From Rhodospirillaceae bacterium (GTDB taxonomy: Bacteria; Pseudomonadota; Alphaproteobacteria; CADEGL01): DNA of 5,093 bases. Shown one piece after another: positions 1-5,093 of this stretch. Position 1 is the stretch's first letter; the number at the start of each line of letters is the position of its first letter. Both the position numbers and the translations under genes were made by a program. The notes under the pieces were generated by a model. It was not told the origin of the DNA, did not search any database, and saw nothing but the letters and a program-made list of their open reading frames with translations. Where the stretch lies: positions 1 to 5,093 of the forward strand of contig JABIRQ010000184.1 in NCBI GenBank assembly GCA_018699755.1, in the 5' to 3' direction.

Positions 1-580
1 CGGTCACGAACATGTAGGAGGTGTCTTTCACCATGAAGATGAAGTCGGTCATGGCAGGGGAATAGACCGCGCCGCCCGCGCAGGGGCCCATGATGACGGA
101 GATCTGCGGCACCACGCCGGAGGCCATGACGTTGCGCTGGAAGACCTCGGCATAGCCGGCCAGGGACGCCACCCCTTCCTGGATGCGCGCGCCGCCGGAA
201 TCGTTCAACCCGATGACGGGCGCGCCGACCTTCATGGCCTGGTCCATGACCTTGCAGATCTTCTCGGCATGGGGCTCGGAGAGGCTGCCGCCGAAGACCG
301 TGAAATCCTGGCTGAAGACGAAAACCAGCCGGCCGTTGATCGTGCCCCAGCCGGTCACCACGCCGTCGCCCGGCACGCGCTGGTCGGCCATGCCGAACTC
401 GACGCTGCGATGCTCGACGAACATGTCGTATTCCTCGAAGGAATCGGGGTCGAGCAGGACCTCCAGCCGTTCGCGCGCGGTCAGCTTGCCCTTGGCGTGC
501 TGGCTGGCGACCCGCCGCTCGCCGCCGCCTTCCCGCGCGCCTTGGCGCGCGTCCTCGAGCTGCTGGATGATGTCTTCCAT
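1..580 (-). CDS. pccB: Propionyl-CoA carboxylase beta subunit (carboxyltransferase), N-terminal part
   Basis: This is the N-terminal 193 residues of a biotin-dependent acyl-CoA carboxylase beta chain; the gene runs off the left edge. The family transfers carboxyl from biotin on the alpha subunit to propionyl-CoA, giving methylmalonyl-CoA in the cytoplasm. Seen here: MEDIIQQLEDAR start; the AQ/SQHAKGKLTARERLEVLLD block (residues 27-44); VPGDGVVTGWGTINGR (about 69-84); FSQDFTVFGGSLSEPHAEKI (about 89-108); the oxyanion-hole segment NDSGGARIQEG (126-136); and GPCAGGAVYSPAMTDF (165-180). These match PccB more closely than acetyl-CoA carboxylase AccD, which carries a zinc-ribbon N-terminus that is absent here. 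Methylmalonyl-CoA decarboxylase alpha subunit is a related alternative, but less likely. The ATG at 580 follows a purine-rich Shine-Dalgarno, AAGGGGAAGGG. The gene lies 18 bp after ATP12 on the same strand and probably shares its transcript. The biotinylated alpha subunit (pccA) is not in the window. Confidence 0.95.
   Translation of the reverse strand, partial: MEDIIQQLEDARQGAREGGGERRVASQHAKGKLTARERLEVLLDPDSFEEYDMFVEHRSVEFGMADQRVPGDGVVTGWGTINGRLVFVFSQDFTVFGGSLSEPHAEKICKVMDQAMKVGAPVIGLNDSGGARIQEGVASLAGYAEVFQRNVMASGVVPQISVIMGPCAGGAVYSPAMTDFIFMVKDTSYMFVT
534..551 (-). repeat. GC-only inverted repeat just inside pccB
   Basis: Arms of 8 bp (CGCGCGCC at 534-541 and GGCGCGCG at 544-551) flank a 2-nt centre. 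On the mRNA this allows a very stable hairpin, with an effective 7-bp stem and 4-nt loop, about 30 to 47 nt after the pccB start codon. It encodes the ordinary residues around DARQGAREG, so codon choice in a GC-rich genome may explain it. No regulatory role is shown. Confidence 0.45.
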
Positions 581-582
581 AT

Positions 583-593
583 CCCTTCCCCTT
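583..593 (-). promoter_or_regulatory. Ribosome binding site of pccB
   Basis: In the 18-bp gap between the ATP12 stop and the pccB ATG, the minus strand reads AAGGGGAAGGG. AAGGGG ends 7 nt before the start codon, a good Shine-Dalgarno position. It fixes the pccB start at 580 and leaves no room for a separate promoter between the two genes. That spacing supports co-transcription. Confidence 0.6.
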
Positions 594-598
594 ACCTG

Positions 599-1336
599 TC
601 AGGCCGGCCGTGCGGCCGCGGCGGGCGTCTCGTCCCGCAAGCAAGCCATGAAACGTGCAATATCCGCAATCTCGGCCCGCAGGGCGTCGCGCCGGCGGGC
701 CGCCTCGTGATCCTCGCCCCAAAGACCGATCTGATAGTTTTCGTCGAGTTGGGACGCCTCGAACGCCGTCTCCGGGTCGATATGTGCGTGCGCCAGGGCC
801 AGCGCCAGGATCAGGGATCCCGTCGTCTGGGCCGCCGCGCGCACGGCGGTCAGCATCGCCGCGTCCAAGCCTTCCACAACCTGCCACAAGGCCGCCATGG
901 CCTCCTCCGGCTGCTCGACATAGGTAATCGACGACGTCACCGCCAAGGCCGCGTCGAAGGCCGTGGCGGCCCAATCCAGCGGCGGCTGCCAATGCTCCGC
1001 CTGACGCCTGGCAAGATCGGCCGGATGGGCCGCGCGGTAGCAGAGCAGATCGGTTCGCGCGTATTCCGCCGTTTCCTCGGCCGTTTGCGCCCGGTTCGCT
1101 GCGACCAGGGCCTGGGCCGTGTTGGCCAGACGCAGCAGGGGCATCGAAGCGGGGTCGATCTTCTCGCCCTGGGCGCGCCACTCGTCGGCGACCGCCTCGG
1201 CGAGCGCCGCGGTCGGCAAGCGCAGCACGGCCTTCCCAGGCGTATGGACGGGCCGGCCGTCGAGCAGAAGCCCCCACCCGTCCTCGCCCTCCACCGCCGT
1301 CACCGTCTCGTAAAACCGTTCGACCCCGACCGCCAT
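599..1336 (-). CDS. atp12: ATP12 family F1-ATPase assembly chaperone
   Basis: This is a 245-residue soluble protein of the ATP12 family. In mitochondria Atp12 binds the F1 alpha subunit before hexamer assembly, and alphaproteobacterial homologues are thought to do the same in the cytoplasm. Seen here: N-terminal RFYETVTAVE (7-16); LLLDGRPVHTPGK (23-35), the family's LDGRPxxTP signature; LPTAALAEAVADEWRAQ (40-56); MPLLRLANTA (65-74); TDLLCYRA (95-102); TGSLILALALA (172-182); and the C-terminal LDENYQIGLWGEDHEA block (197-212), which holds the conserved acidic residues. Length is normal for bacterial members. The reading frame continues upstream of 1336, but the family begins near RFYE, the ATG at 1336 has a GGGGAAGAG ribosome site, and longer starts would run into the divergent DUF302 gene. 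It probably heads a two-gene unit with pccB, transcribed from the 1337-1484 spacer. No ATP synthase gene is nearby. Confidence 0.93.
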   Translation of the reverse strand: MAVGVERFYETVTAVEGEDGWGLLLDGRPVHTPGKAVLRLPTAALAEAVADEWRAQGEKIDPASMPLLRLANTAQALVAANRAQTAEETAEYARTDLLCYRAAHPADLARRQAEHWQPPLDWAATAFDAALAVTSSITYVEQPEEAMAALWQVVEGLDAAMLTAVRAAAQTTGSLILALALAHAHIDPETAFEASQLDENYQIGLWGEDHEAARRRDALRAEIADIARFMACLRDETPAAAARPA

Positions 1337-1484
1337 CTCTTCCCCGTTTCGTCCCGGCGCGCCGTTATAGCACTGGCGCCGACGCACGACGAAACAGGGC
1401 GCCCATCCTGACCAAATCGTGATCGCGCCCATCTCCGATCTCCTGTATTCCTGGAGCGTCTGCCCATCCAAATCGAGATTGCCG
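1337..1484. other. Divergent intergenic region between ATP12 and DUF302 genes
   Basis: This 148-bp spacer lies between two genes that start back to back, so it should hold promoters for both directions. It contains the Shine-Dalgarno of ATP12 (GGGGAAGAG, 1337-1345 on the minus strand) and a weak GAG at 1475-1477, 7 nt before the DUF302 ATG. It also has a short tandem-like pair, ATCTCC/GATCTCC (1431-1443). I see no long inverted repeat, riboswitch-like fold or small gene. The frame of DUF302 stays open back to an ATG at 1419, but the codons there do not look like conserved protein. Confidence 0.6.
1364..1369 (-). promoter_or_regulatory. Possible -10 element for the ATP12-pccB transcript
   Basis: On the minus strand the spacer reads TATAAC, five of six matches to the sigma-70 -10 consensus. 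It stands out as AT-rich in GC-rich surroundings. Transcription would start near 1357, leaving a leader of about 20 nt before the ATP12 start codon. No good TTGACA-like -35 lies 16-18 bp upstream; the best is a poor TTCGTC. The call rests on the -10 alone. Confidence 0.3.
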
Positions 1485-1970
1485 ATGTTTCGTTCGACCC
1501 TCCTTGCCCTCGCCGCCTGTTTCGCCCTCACCGGCCCGGTCGCCGCCGCCGACTGGCCCCAGTCCGGCATGCGCGAACACGCCACCGAGTTGCCCTTCCG
1601 CACCCTCTGGGACCGCCTGGAAGCCGCGATCGAGGCCAATGGCATGGGCATCGTGGCCCGCGCCAGTGCTACGGCGGGCGCCAAGGCCCTCGGCATCGAG
1701 ATTCCCGGCAATGCGGTCGTCATGGTGTTCCGGGCGGACTATGCCGTGCGCATGCTGAAAGCCAGCGTACCGGCGGGCATCGAGGCGCCGCTGCGCTTCT
1801 ATCTGACGGAGGATCCCGCAAGCGGACGGGCGACCCTGACCTATCGCCTGCCCAGCCAGGTTTTCGCGCCCTACGGCTCCACCGACCTGGACATCATGGC
1901 GAAGGAACTGGACGGCGTTTTCGAAACAATCGCGGCCCAGGCCATCGCACCCAACGCGGCGACGGAATAG
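1485..1970 (+). CDS. Exported DUF302 domain protein of unknown function
   Basis: This 161-residue protein has an N-terminal export signal and a DUF302 domain. From the ATG at 1485: a basic residue (R3), a hydrophobic run to about residue 21, and a signal-peptidase-I-like AAA followed by DW at 20-24, so the mature protein is probably periplasmic. The DUF302 core covers about residues 37-122: an amphipathic helix (FRTLWDRLEAAIEANGMGIV), the strand VVMVFRADYA, the helix RMLKASVPAG, and IEAPLRFYLTED...TLTYRLPS (99-124). The usual FGNP turn is replaced by FRAD, a variant I recall in alphaproteobacterial members. The family has no firmly established biochemical role, and none is claimed here. A start at 1419 would add 22 residues before the signal and is less likely. 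It is the only plus-strand gene, divergent from ATP12 and convergent with rluC, so it is probably transcribed alone. Confidence 0.85.
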   Translation: MFRSTLLALAACFALTGPVAAADWPQSGMREHATELPFRTLWDRLEAAIEANGMGIVARASATAGAKALGIEIPGNAVVMVFRADYAVRMLKASVPAGIEAPLRFYLTEDPASGRATLTYRLPSQVFAPYGSTDLDIMAKELDGVFETIAAQAIAPNAATE

Positions 1971-1977
1971 CCGACCC
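1971..1977. other. Seven-base convergent junction of DUF302 and rluC
   Basis: The TAG of the plus-strand DUF302 gene ends at 1970 and the TGA of minus-strand rluC ends at 1978. The gap is too short for a terminator, and I see no GC hairpin followed by a T-run on either strand close to it. Each transcript must therefore end inside the opposite gene or by Rho. The nearest strong hairpin is at 2036-2066, inside rluC, and lacks a T-tract. Confidence 0.7.
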
Positions 1978-2982
1978 TCAATCCTCCGCCAACAGGGCCA
2001 TCACCGCGTCATTCTCCGCCCCGCGCGGGTCGAGGCCCATATGGCGCCAAGTCGCCGCCATATGGGGCGGCAATGGCGCTTCGACCTCCAACGGCGCTCT
2101 CCGTGCCGGATGGGGGATGCGCAGGAACCGCGCGTGCAGATGCAGCGCCTTGGCGTCGTCCAATCCGGGCAGGAAGGCGTCACGCCCGCCATATTTGCCG
2201 TCGCCCAGAATCGGCCGGCCGATCGCCGCCATATGGGCGCGCAACTGGTGGGTCCGCCCGGTCAGTGGCCTCAGGCCGAGCCAGGCGGCGCGGCGCCCCG
2301 CCGCTTCGATGACCGCATAGCGCGTGACCGCGCGCAAGCCGTCTTCCTCGTCCGGCCGCACCCGCTCACCGCCGGGCCGGCCGCCCTTGGCGAGGGGCAG
2401 GTCGATCTCGCCCATGGCCGGCTCGGGCAAGCCCACGACGATCGCCCAATAGAGCTTGACCGTCTCGCGCGCGCGAAAAGCCGCCGTCAGGGCCTTGGCC
2501 GCGCCTGCCGTTCGGGCCAGTACAAGAACGCCGCTGGTATCCTTGTCCAGGCGGTGGACCAGGCGCGGTCGCTCGGCCGAGCCGAAACGCAGGGCGTCGA
2601 GCATGGCGTCGAGATGGTGCGCCGTCTTCGTGCCGCCCTGGACCGCCAGCCCTGGCGGCTTGTCCAGCGCGATCACGGCATCGTCTCGATAGATCACCCG
2701 CGCGCGCAGGTCCTTCGCCTCGCCCTCCGGCACGGCGCGCGGCACGGATGGGCGTCGTCTTGCATCGTCCGGCGGCGCGGACAGGGGCGGCACGCGCACC
2801 TCCTGGCCCTCGGCCAGCCGGTCGCCCGCCTTGGCCCGCCGACCGTCGACCCGGACCTGACCCGTGCGCAGCAGCTTCTGCAACCGGCCGTGGGGCAGGT
2901 CGGGGAAATGGCGCTGGAACCATTTGTCCAGGCGCAGTTCCGCCTCGGCGGCGGCCACGGCCAGGGTGCGGACGCCGCTCAC
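1978..2982 (-). CDS. rluC: RluA-family 23S rRNA pseudouridine synthase, RluC type
   Basis: This 334-residue enzyme isomerises specific uridines to pseudouridine in 23S rRNA; E. coli RluC acts at 955, 2504 and 2580. An N-terminal S4 RNA-binding domain spans about residues 16-65 (RLDKWFQRHFPDLPHGRLQKLL, then GQVRVDGRRAKAGDRL). The catalytic domain follows: VIALDKPPGLAVQGG (103-117), the active-site motif HRLDKDTSG (143-151) with D146 as the catalytic aspartate, and RPLTGRTHQLRAHMAAIGRPILGDGKYGG (238-266). I chose GTG at 2982, not an upstream ATG at 3036: it overlaps the rarA stop as GTGA, has GAGGA 9 nt upstream, and removes an 18-residue Gly/Arg-rich tail that merely reads through the rarA end. 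RluD is a related alternative, but the S4 arrangement and context favour RluC. It is the last gene of the Do protease - rarA - rluC run. Confidence 0.93.
   Translation of the reverse strand: MSGVRTLAVAAAEAELRLDKWFQRHFPDLPHGRLQKLLRTGQVRVDGRRAKAGDRLAEGQEVRVPPLSAPPDDARRRPSVPRAVPEGEAKDLRARVIYRDDAVIALDKPPGLAVQGGTKTAHHLDAMLDALRFGSAERPRLVHRLDKDTSGVLVLARTAGAAKALTAAFRARETVKLYWAIVVGLPEPAMGEIDLPLAKGGRPGGERVRPDEEDGLRAVTRYAVIEAAGRRAAWLGLRPLTGRTHQLRAHMAAIGRPILGDGKYGGRDAFLPGLDDAKALHLHARFLRIPHPARRAPLEVEAPLPPHMAATWRHMGLDPRGAENDAVMALLAED
2036..2066 (-). repeat. Perfect 11-bp inverted repeat within the 3' end of rluC
   Basis: CCCATATGGCG (2036-2046) and CGCCATATGGG (2056-2066) are exact reverse complements separated by 9 nt. 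Each arm also contains the palindrome CATATG. The right arm recurs as part of a 15-bp direct match at 2223-2237 (compare 2052-2066). In protein the copies encode HMAAT, HMGL and HMAAI in rluC. No T-run follows on either strand, so it is not a standard intrinsic terminator. Chance codon usage is possible. Confidence 0.5.
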
Positions 2983-4289
2983 TCCGCGCCGTCCTCGTCC
3001 GCCGCGCCGGCCGCCTGGGCGCGCAGCTTCTCCCAATAGGCCAGGCGCTTGGCGATTTCACGCTCGAAGCCGCGCTCGACCGGGCGATAGAAGGCGCGGC
3101 GCGGCATTTCGTCCGGAAAGTAGTTCTGGCCCGAAAACCCCTCATCCGTGTTGTGGTCGTAGGCATAGCCCTTGCCGTAGCCCAGGTCCTTCATCATCCG
3201 CGTGGGCGCATTCAGGATATGCTTGGGCGGCATCAGGGAGCCTGTCTCCTTGGCCGCACCCATCGCCTGGCCCATGGCCTTGTAGGCGGCGTTGGATTTG
3301 GGCGCGGTCGCCAGATAGAGCACGCATTGGGCCAGGGCCAGTTCCCCCTCGGGCGACCCCAGGCGGTCGTAGGCTTCCCAGGCGGCGATCGATTGCGGCA
3401 GGGCCTGAGGATCGGCCAGGCCGATATCCTCGGAAGCGAAGCGGGTCAGCCGGCGGGCGATGTAGATCGGGTCCTCGCCCCCGGCCAGCATGCGCGCCAG
3501 CCAATAGAGCGCGGCATCCGCGTCCGAGCCGCGCAGCGACTTGTGCAGCGCGCTGATCAGGTTGTAGTGCCCCTCCTGGCTCTTGTCGTAGAGCGGGGCG
3601 CGGCGCTGGATGGTCTCGGAGAGGGCGGCAGTGTCGAGCGGCTCCTCCGCGCGCAGGGCGAACAGCTCCTCGGTCAGATTCAGCAGATAGCGACCGTCGC
3701 CGTCGGCCATCGCCCGCAGGGCCTGGCGCGCCTCGGGCGTAAGCGGCAGCTCCCGCCCCTCCTCACCCTCGGCCCGGCGCAGCAGTTCCTCCAGGGCCGA
3801 ATCGCTCAGCCGATGGAGCACCAGGACCTGACAGCGCGACAGCAGGGCGCCGTTCAGTTCGAAGGACGGGTTCTCGGTGGTCGCGCCCACAAGGATCACC
3901 GTGCCGTCCTCGACATAGGGCAGGAAGCCGTCCTGCTGGGCACGGTTGAAGCGATGGATTTCGTCGACGAACAGCAAGGTTCCCTGTCCCGCCATGCGCC
4001 GGCCCTTGGCCGCCTCGAAGGCTTTGCGCAGATCGGCCACGCCCGAGAAAACCGCCGAGATCGGCTCGAAATGCAAGTTCGTCGTCTGAGCGAGCAGGCG
4101 GGCGATGGTCGTCTTGCCCGTGCCCGGCGGCCCCCAAAGGATGATCGAGGCGAAGCGGCCGCCTTCGACCATTCGGCCGAGCGGGCCCTCGGGCTTCAAC
4201 AGATGGTCCTGGCCGATGACCTCGTTGAGACGCTGGGGCCGCAGCCGGTCGGCAAGGGGGCGGGGCGCCTGGCCTTCGAACAGGCTCAT
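2979..4289 (-). CDS. rarA: Replication-associated recombination protein A (RarA/MgsA), AAA+ ATPase
   Basis: This complete 436-residue protein belongs to the RarA/Mgs1/WRNIP1 family. These are clamp-loader-like AAA+ ATPases that act at stalled replication forks and single-strand gaps. Seen here: N-terminal PLADRLRPQRLNEVIGQDHLL (11-31); Walker A GPPGTGKT (53-60); Walker B LLFVDEIH (105-112); sensor 1 GATTENPSFEL (135-145); arginine finger in LLSRC (R152); sensor 2 GDGRYLLN (197-204, R200); and the tetramerisation C-terminus with RRAPLYDKSQEGHYNLISALHKSLRGSD (229-256), RMLAGGEDPIYIARRL (266-281), SEDIGLADPQAL (286-297), MPPKHILNAPTRMMKDLGYGKGYAYDH (353-379) and the terminal NYFPDEM...FYRP (389-403). 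The ATG at 4289 begins the family's usual MSLFE-type N-terminus and overlaps the protease stop by one base (TGATG). No good Shine-Dalgarno precedes it, so translation probably depends on coupling. All nucleotide-binding residues I can check are present. Confidence 0.96.
   Translation of the reverse strand: MSLFEGQAPRPLADRLRPQRLNEVIGQDHLLKPEGPLGRMVEGGRFASIILWGPPGTGKTTIARLLAQTTNLHFEPISAVFSGVADLRKAFEAAKGRRMAGQGTLLFVDEIHRFNRAQQDGFLPYVEDGTVILVGATTENPSFELNGALLSRCQVLVLHRLSDSALEELLRRAEGEEGRELPLTPEARQALRAMADGDGRYLLNLTEELFALRAEEPLDTAALSETIQRRAPLYDKSQEGHYNLISALHKSLRGSDADAALYWLARMLAGGEDPIYIARRLTRFASEDIGLADPQALPQSIAAWEAYDRLGSPEGELALAQCVLYLATAPKSNAAYKAMGQAMGAAKETGSLMPPKHILNAPTRMMKDLGYGKGYAYDHNTDEGFSGQNYFPDEMPRRAFYRPVERGFEREIAKRLAYWEKLRAQAAGAADEDGAE
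2992..2996 (-). promoter_or_regulatory. Ribosome binding site deciding the GTG start of rluC
   Basis: GAGGA on the minus strand lies inside the last codons of rarA, 9 nt before the GTG at 2982. Together with the GTGA stop/start overlap it supports this non-ATG start over the ATG at 3036. It also suggests that ribosomes finishing rarA can reinitiate on rluC. Confidence 0.6.
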
Positions 4290-5093
4290 CACTGGCGCGC
4301 CAGGATATTGACGAGTTGCTCCCCGCGACGGACGGTGATGCGCCATTCCCGGCGCTCGCTGCCGAGCAAACGCTGGACGTCCTTCACGCGCTCGACATCC
4401 TCGGCGTTGATCGCCACGACGACATCGCCCGGACGAAACCGCACCAGGGCCGCCGCGCTGGCGCGTCGGATGGCCATGACGATCACGCCGGAGTCGGGCA
4501 AATTCATGCCGGACAGCTCTTCGGCCAAGGCGGGCGACAGATTGGCGACCGTCGCGCCGGCCAAGGGATGGCGGCCCGTCAGTTCCGTCTCGCGCCGCGG
4601 CGGATCCTCCGGCGCCGGCGACAAGGGGGCGACCAGGGTCAGTTCCTCCCCCTTGCGGAAGACGGACAAGCGCGCCTCCTCGCCCGCCGCCCGGGTCGCG
4701 ATGCGGTAGCGCAGAGCCTGGGCGTCGGTCACCTCGTGGCCGTCCACGGCGAAGATCACGTCACCCAACCGGACCCCGGCCTGGGCCGCCGGGCCGCCGG
4801 GATAGACGCTGTTGACCAGCACGCCGACCGGGCGCGCCAGGCCCAGGGATTGGGCCAGGTCGGCCGTCAGGTTCTGGCCCTTCGCGCCGAGCCAGGGCCG
4901 CACCAGGCGATCGCCAGTCGTCACGCCCGAGACCACCGTGGCCACCAGATTCGCCGGGATCGCGAAGCCGACGCCGCTCGCCCCTCCCGTGCGCGTAAAG
5001 ATCATGGTGTTGATGCCGGCCAGCCGGCCGTCCATCGAGACCAGGGGACCGCCGGAATTGCCCGGGTTGATCGCCGCATCGGTCTGGATGAAG
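4289..5093 (-). CDS. Do/HtrA-family (DegP/DegQ-like) serine protease, C-terminal part
   Basis: This is the last 267 residues of a Do-family periplasmic serine endopeptidase, a protein quality-control protease; the start lies beyond the right edge. The fragment opens with FIQTDAAINPGNSGGPL, which contains the catalytic serine (fragment residue 13, codon at 5054-5056). MDGRLAGINTMIF and the GVGFAIPANL substrate-pocket segment (about 40-49) follow. PDZ1 covers about residues 64-155 (RPWLGAKGQ; VYPGGPAAQAGVRLGDVIFAVDG). PDZ2 covers about 174-265 (HPLAGATVANLSPALAEEL; FRPGDVVVAINAEDV; WRITVRRGEQLVNIL). Two PDZ domains place it with DegP/DegQ and not with the one-PDZ DegS. Catalytic His and Asp and the signal peptide are outside the window. 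An ATG at 5035 lies after the active-site serine and cannot be the real start. The TGA overlaps the rarA ATG, making it the upstream member of a coupled run. I cannot separate DegP from DegQ here. Confidence 0.95.
   Translation of the reverse strand, partial: FIQTDAAINPGNSGGPLVSMDGRLAGINTMIFTRTGGASGVGFAIPANLVATVVSGVTTGDRLVRPWLGAKGQNLTADLAQSLGLARPVGVLVNSVYPGGPAAQAGVRLGDVIFAVDGHEVTDAQALRYRIATRAAGEEARLSVFRKGEELTLVAPLSPAPEDPPRRETELTGRHPLAGATVANLSPALAEELSGMNLPDSGVIVMAIRRASAAALVRFRPGDVVVAINAEDVERVKDVQRLLGSERREWRITVRRGEQLVNILARQ
4292..4303. repeat. 12-bp palindrome immediately before the rarA start
   Basis: CTGGCGCGCCAG is a perfect palindrome encoding the last sense codons of the protease, ending 2 bp before the TGATG stop/start overlap. 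It occupies the position where a Shine-Dalgarno for rarA would lie, and no AGGAG-like stretch is present there. It may simply be Leu-Ala-Arg-Gln codons. Confidence 0.4.

Noticed and set aside
601..626. Clustered palindromes GGCCGGCC and GCGGCCGC at the ATP12 3' end as a possible terminator
   Set aside because: They encode the Ala/Arg/Pro tail of ATP12, no T-run follows on the minus strand, and pccB starts 18 bp downstream, so termination here would make little sense.
269..1411. A 380-codon plus-strand open frame opposite ATP12 and the start of pccB
   Set aside because: The translation is low-complexity and Arg/Gly-rich, and it crosses the pccB-ATP12 boundary. It is a shadow frame.
1419..1484. 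DUF302 start at the upstream ATG at 1419
   Set aside because: It places 22 mostly polar residues ahead of a well-formed signal peptide. The ATG at 1485 gives a standard export signal directly, though its ribosome site is weak.
1337..1723. N-terminal extension of ATP12 by up to 129 residues
   Set aside because: The family N-terminus begins at the ATG at 1336 with a ribosome site. The extension is antisense to the DUF302 signal peptide and domain and has no conserved features.
2983..3036. ATG start for rluC at 3036
   Set aside because: It would add an 18-residue Gly/Arg-rich tail read from the rarA 3' end. The GTG at 2982 has a Shine-Dalgarno and the typical GTGA overlap.
2041..3039. A 332-codon plus-strand open frame opposite rluC
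   Set aside because: It mirrors nearly the whole of rluC, shows no domain, and the catalytic motifs of RluC on the minus strand are unambiguous.
2748..4709. A 653-codon open frame on the plus strand opposite rluC, rarA and the protease
   Set aside because: It is antisense to three genes with clear domain motifs. Its translation is Arg/Gly/Gln-rich with no recognisable domain, as expected from GC-rich third positions of the opposite strand.
4289..5035. Stand-alone 248-residue PDZ protein starting at 5035
   Set aside because: The frame continues upstream to the window edge through the catalytic GNSGGP motif, so this is an internal methionine of the Do protease.

Overview
The window is GC-rich and gene-dense. 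It reads as a core chromosomal segment of an alphaproteobacterium, most likely of the Rhodospirillales type. Three things point there: a bacterial ATP12 chaperone (a family characteristic of alphaproteobacteria and mitochondria), the style of the PccB, RarA and Do-protease sequences, and the gene order Do protease - rarA - rluC - ATP12 - pccB, which I recall from that class. No tRNA, rRNA, CRISPR array, insertion sequence, phage gene or integration scar is visible.

Layout from right to left, following minus-strand transcription. The window opens inside a Do/HtrA-family serine protease (5093-4289; catalytic-serine motif and two PDZ domains). It is joined by a one-base stop/start overlap to rarA (4289-2979), an AAA+ ATPase of replication-fork repair. 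rarA in turn overlaps by four bases an rluC-type 23S rRNA pseudouridine synthase (2982-1978). These three form a translationally coupled run. A plus-strand gene for an exported DUF302 protein (1485-1970) ends only 7 bp from the end of rluC, tail to tail. A 148-bp divergent spacer (1337-1484) then separates DUF302 from a second minus-strand pair: the F1-ATPase assembly chaperone ATP12 (1336-599) and, 18 bp further on, the propionyl-CoA carboxylase beta subunit pccB (580 to beyond the left edge).

Functionally this is housekeeping: envelope proteolysis, replication restart, ribosome maturation, ATP synthase assembly and propionyl-CoA metabolism. The genes do not form one pathway. The least ordinary element is the secreted DUF302 gene. 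It points the other way, has no assigned function, and sits where I would expect more minus-strand genes (a HAD-family hydrolase between rluC and ATP12).

I found no convincing new system. The points worth a second look are the DUF302 placement and export signal, the terminator-less convergent junction, the coupled start sites, and two inverted repeats inside coding sequence. All six genes look intact apart from the two cut by the window edges. The many long plus-strand reading frames opposite them are GC-driven shadows.
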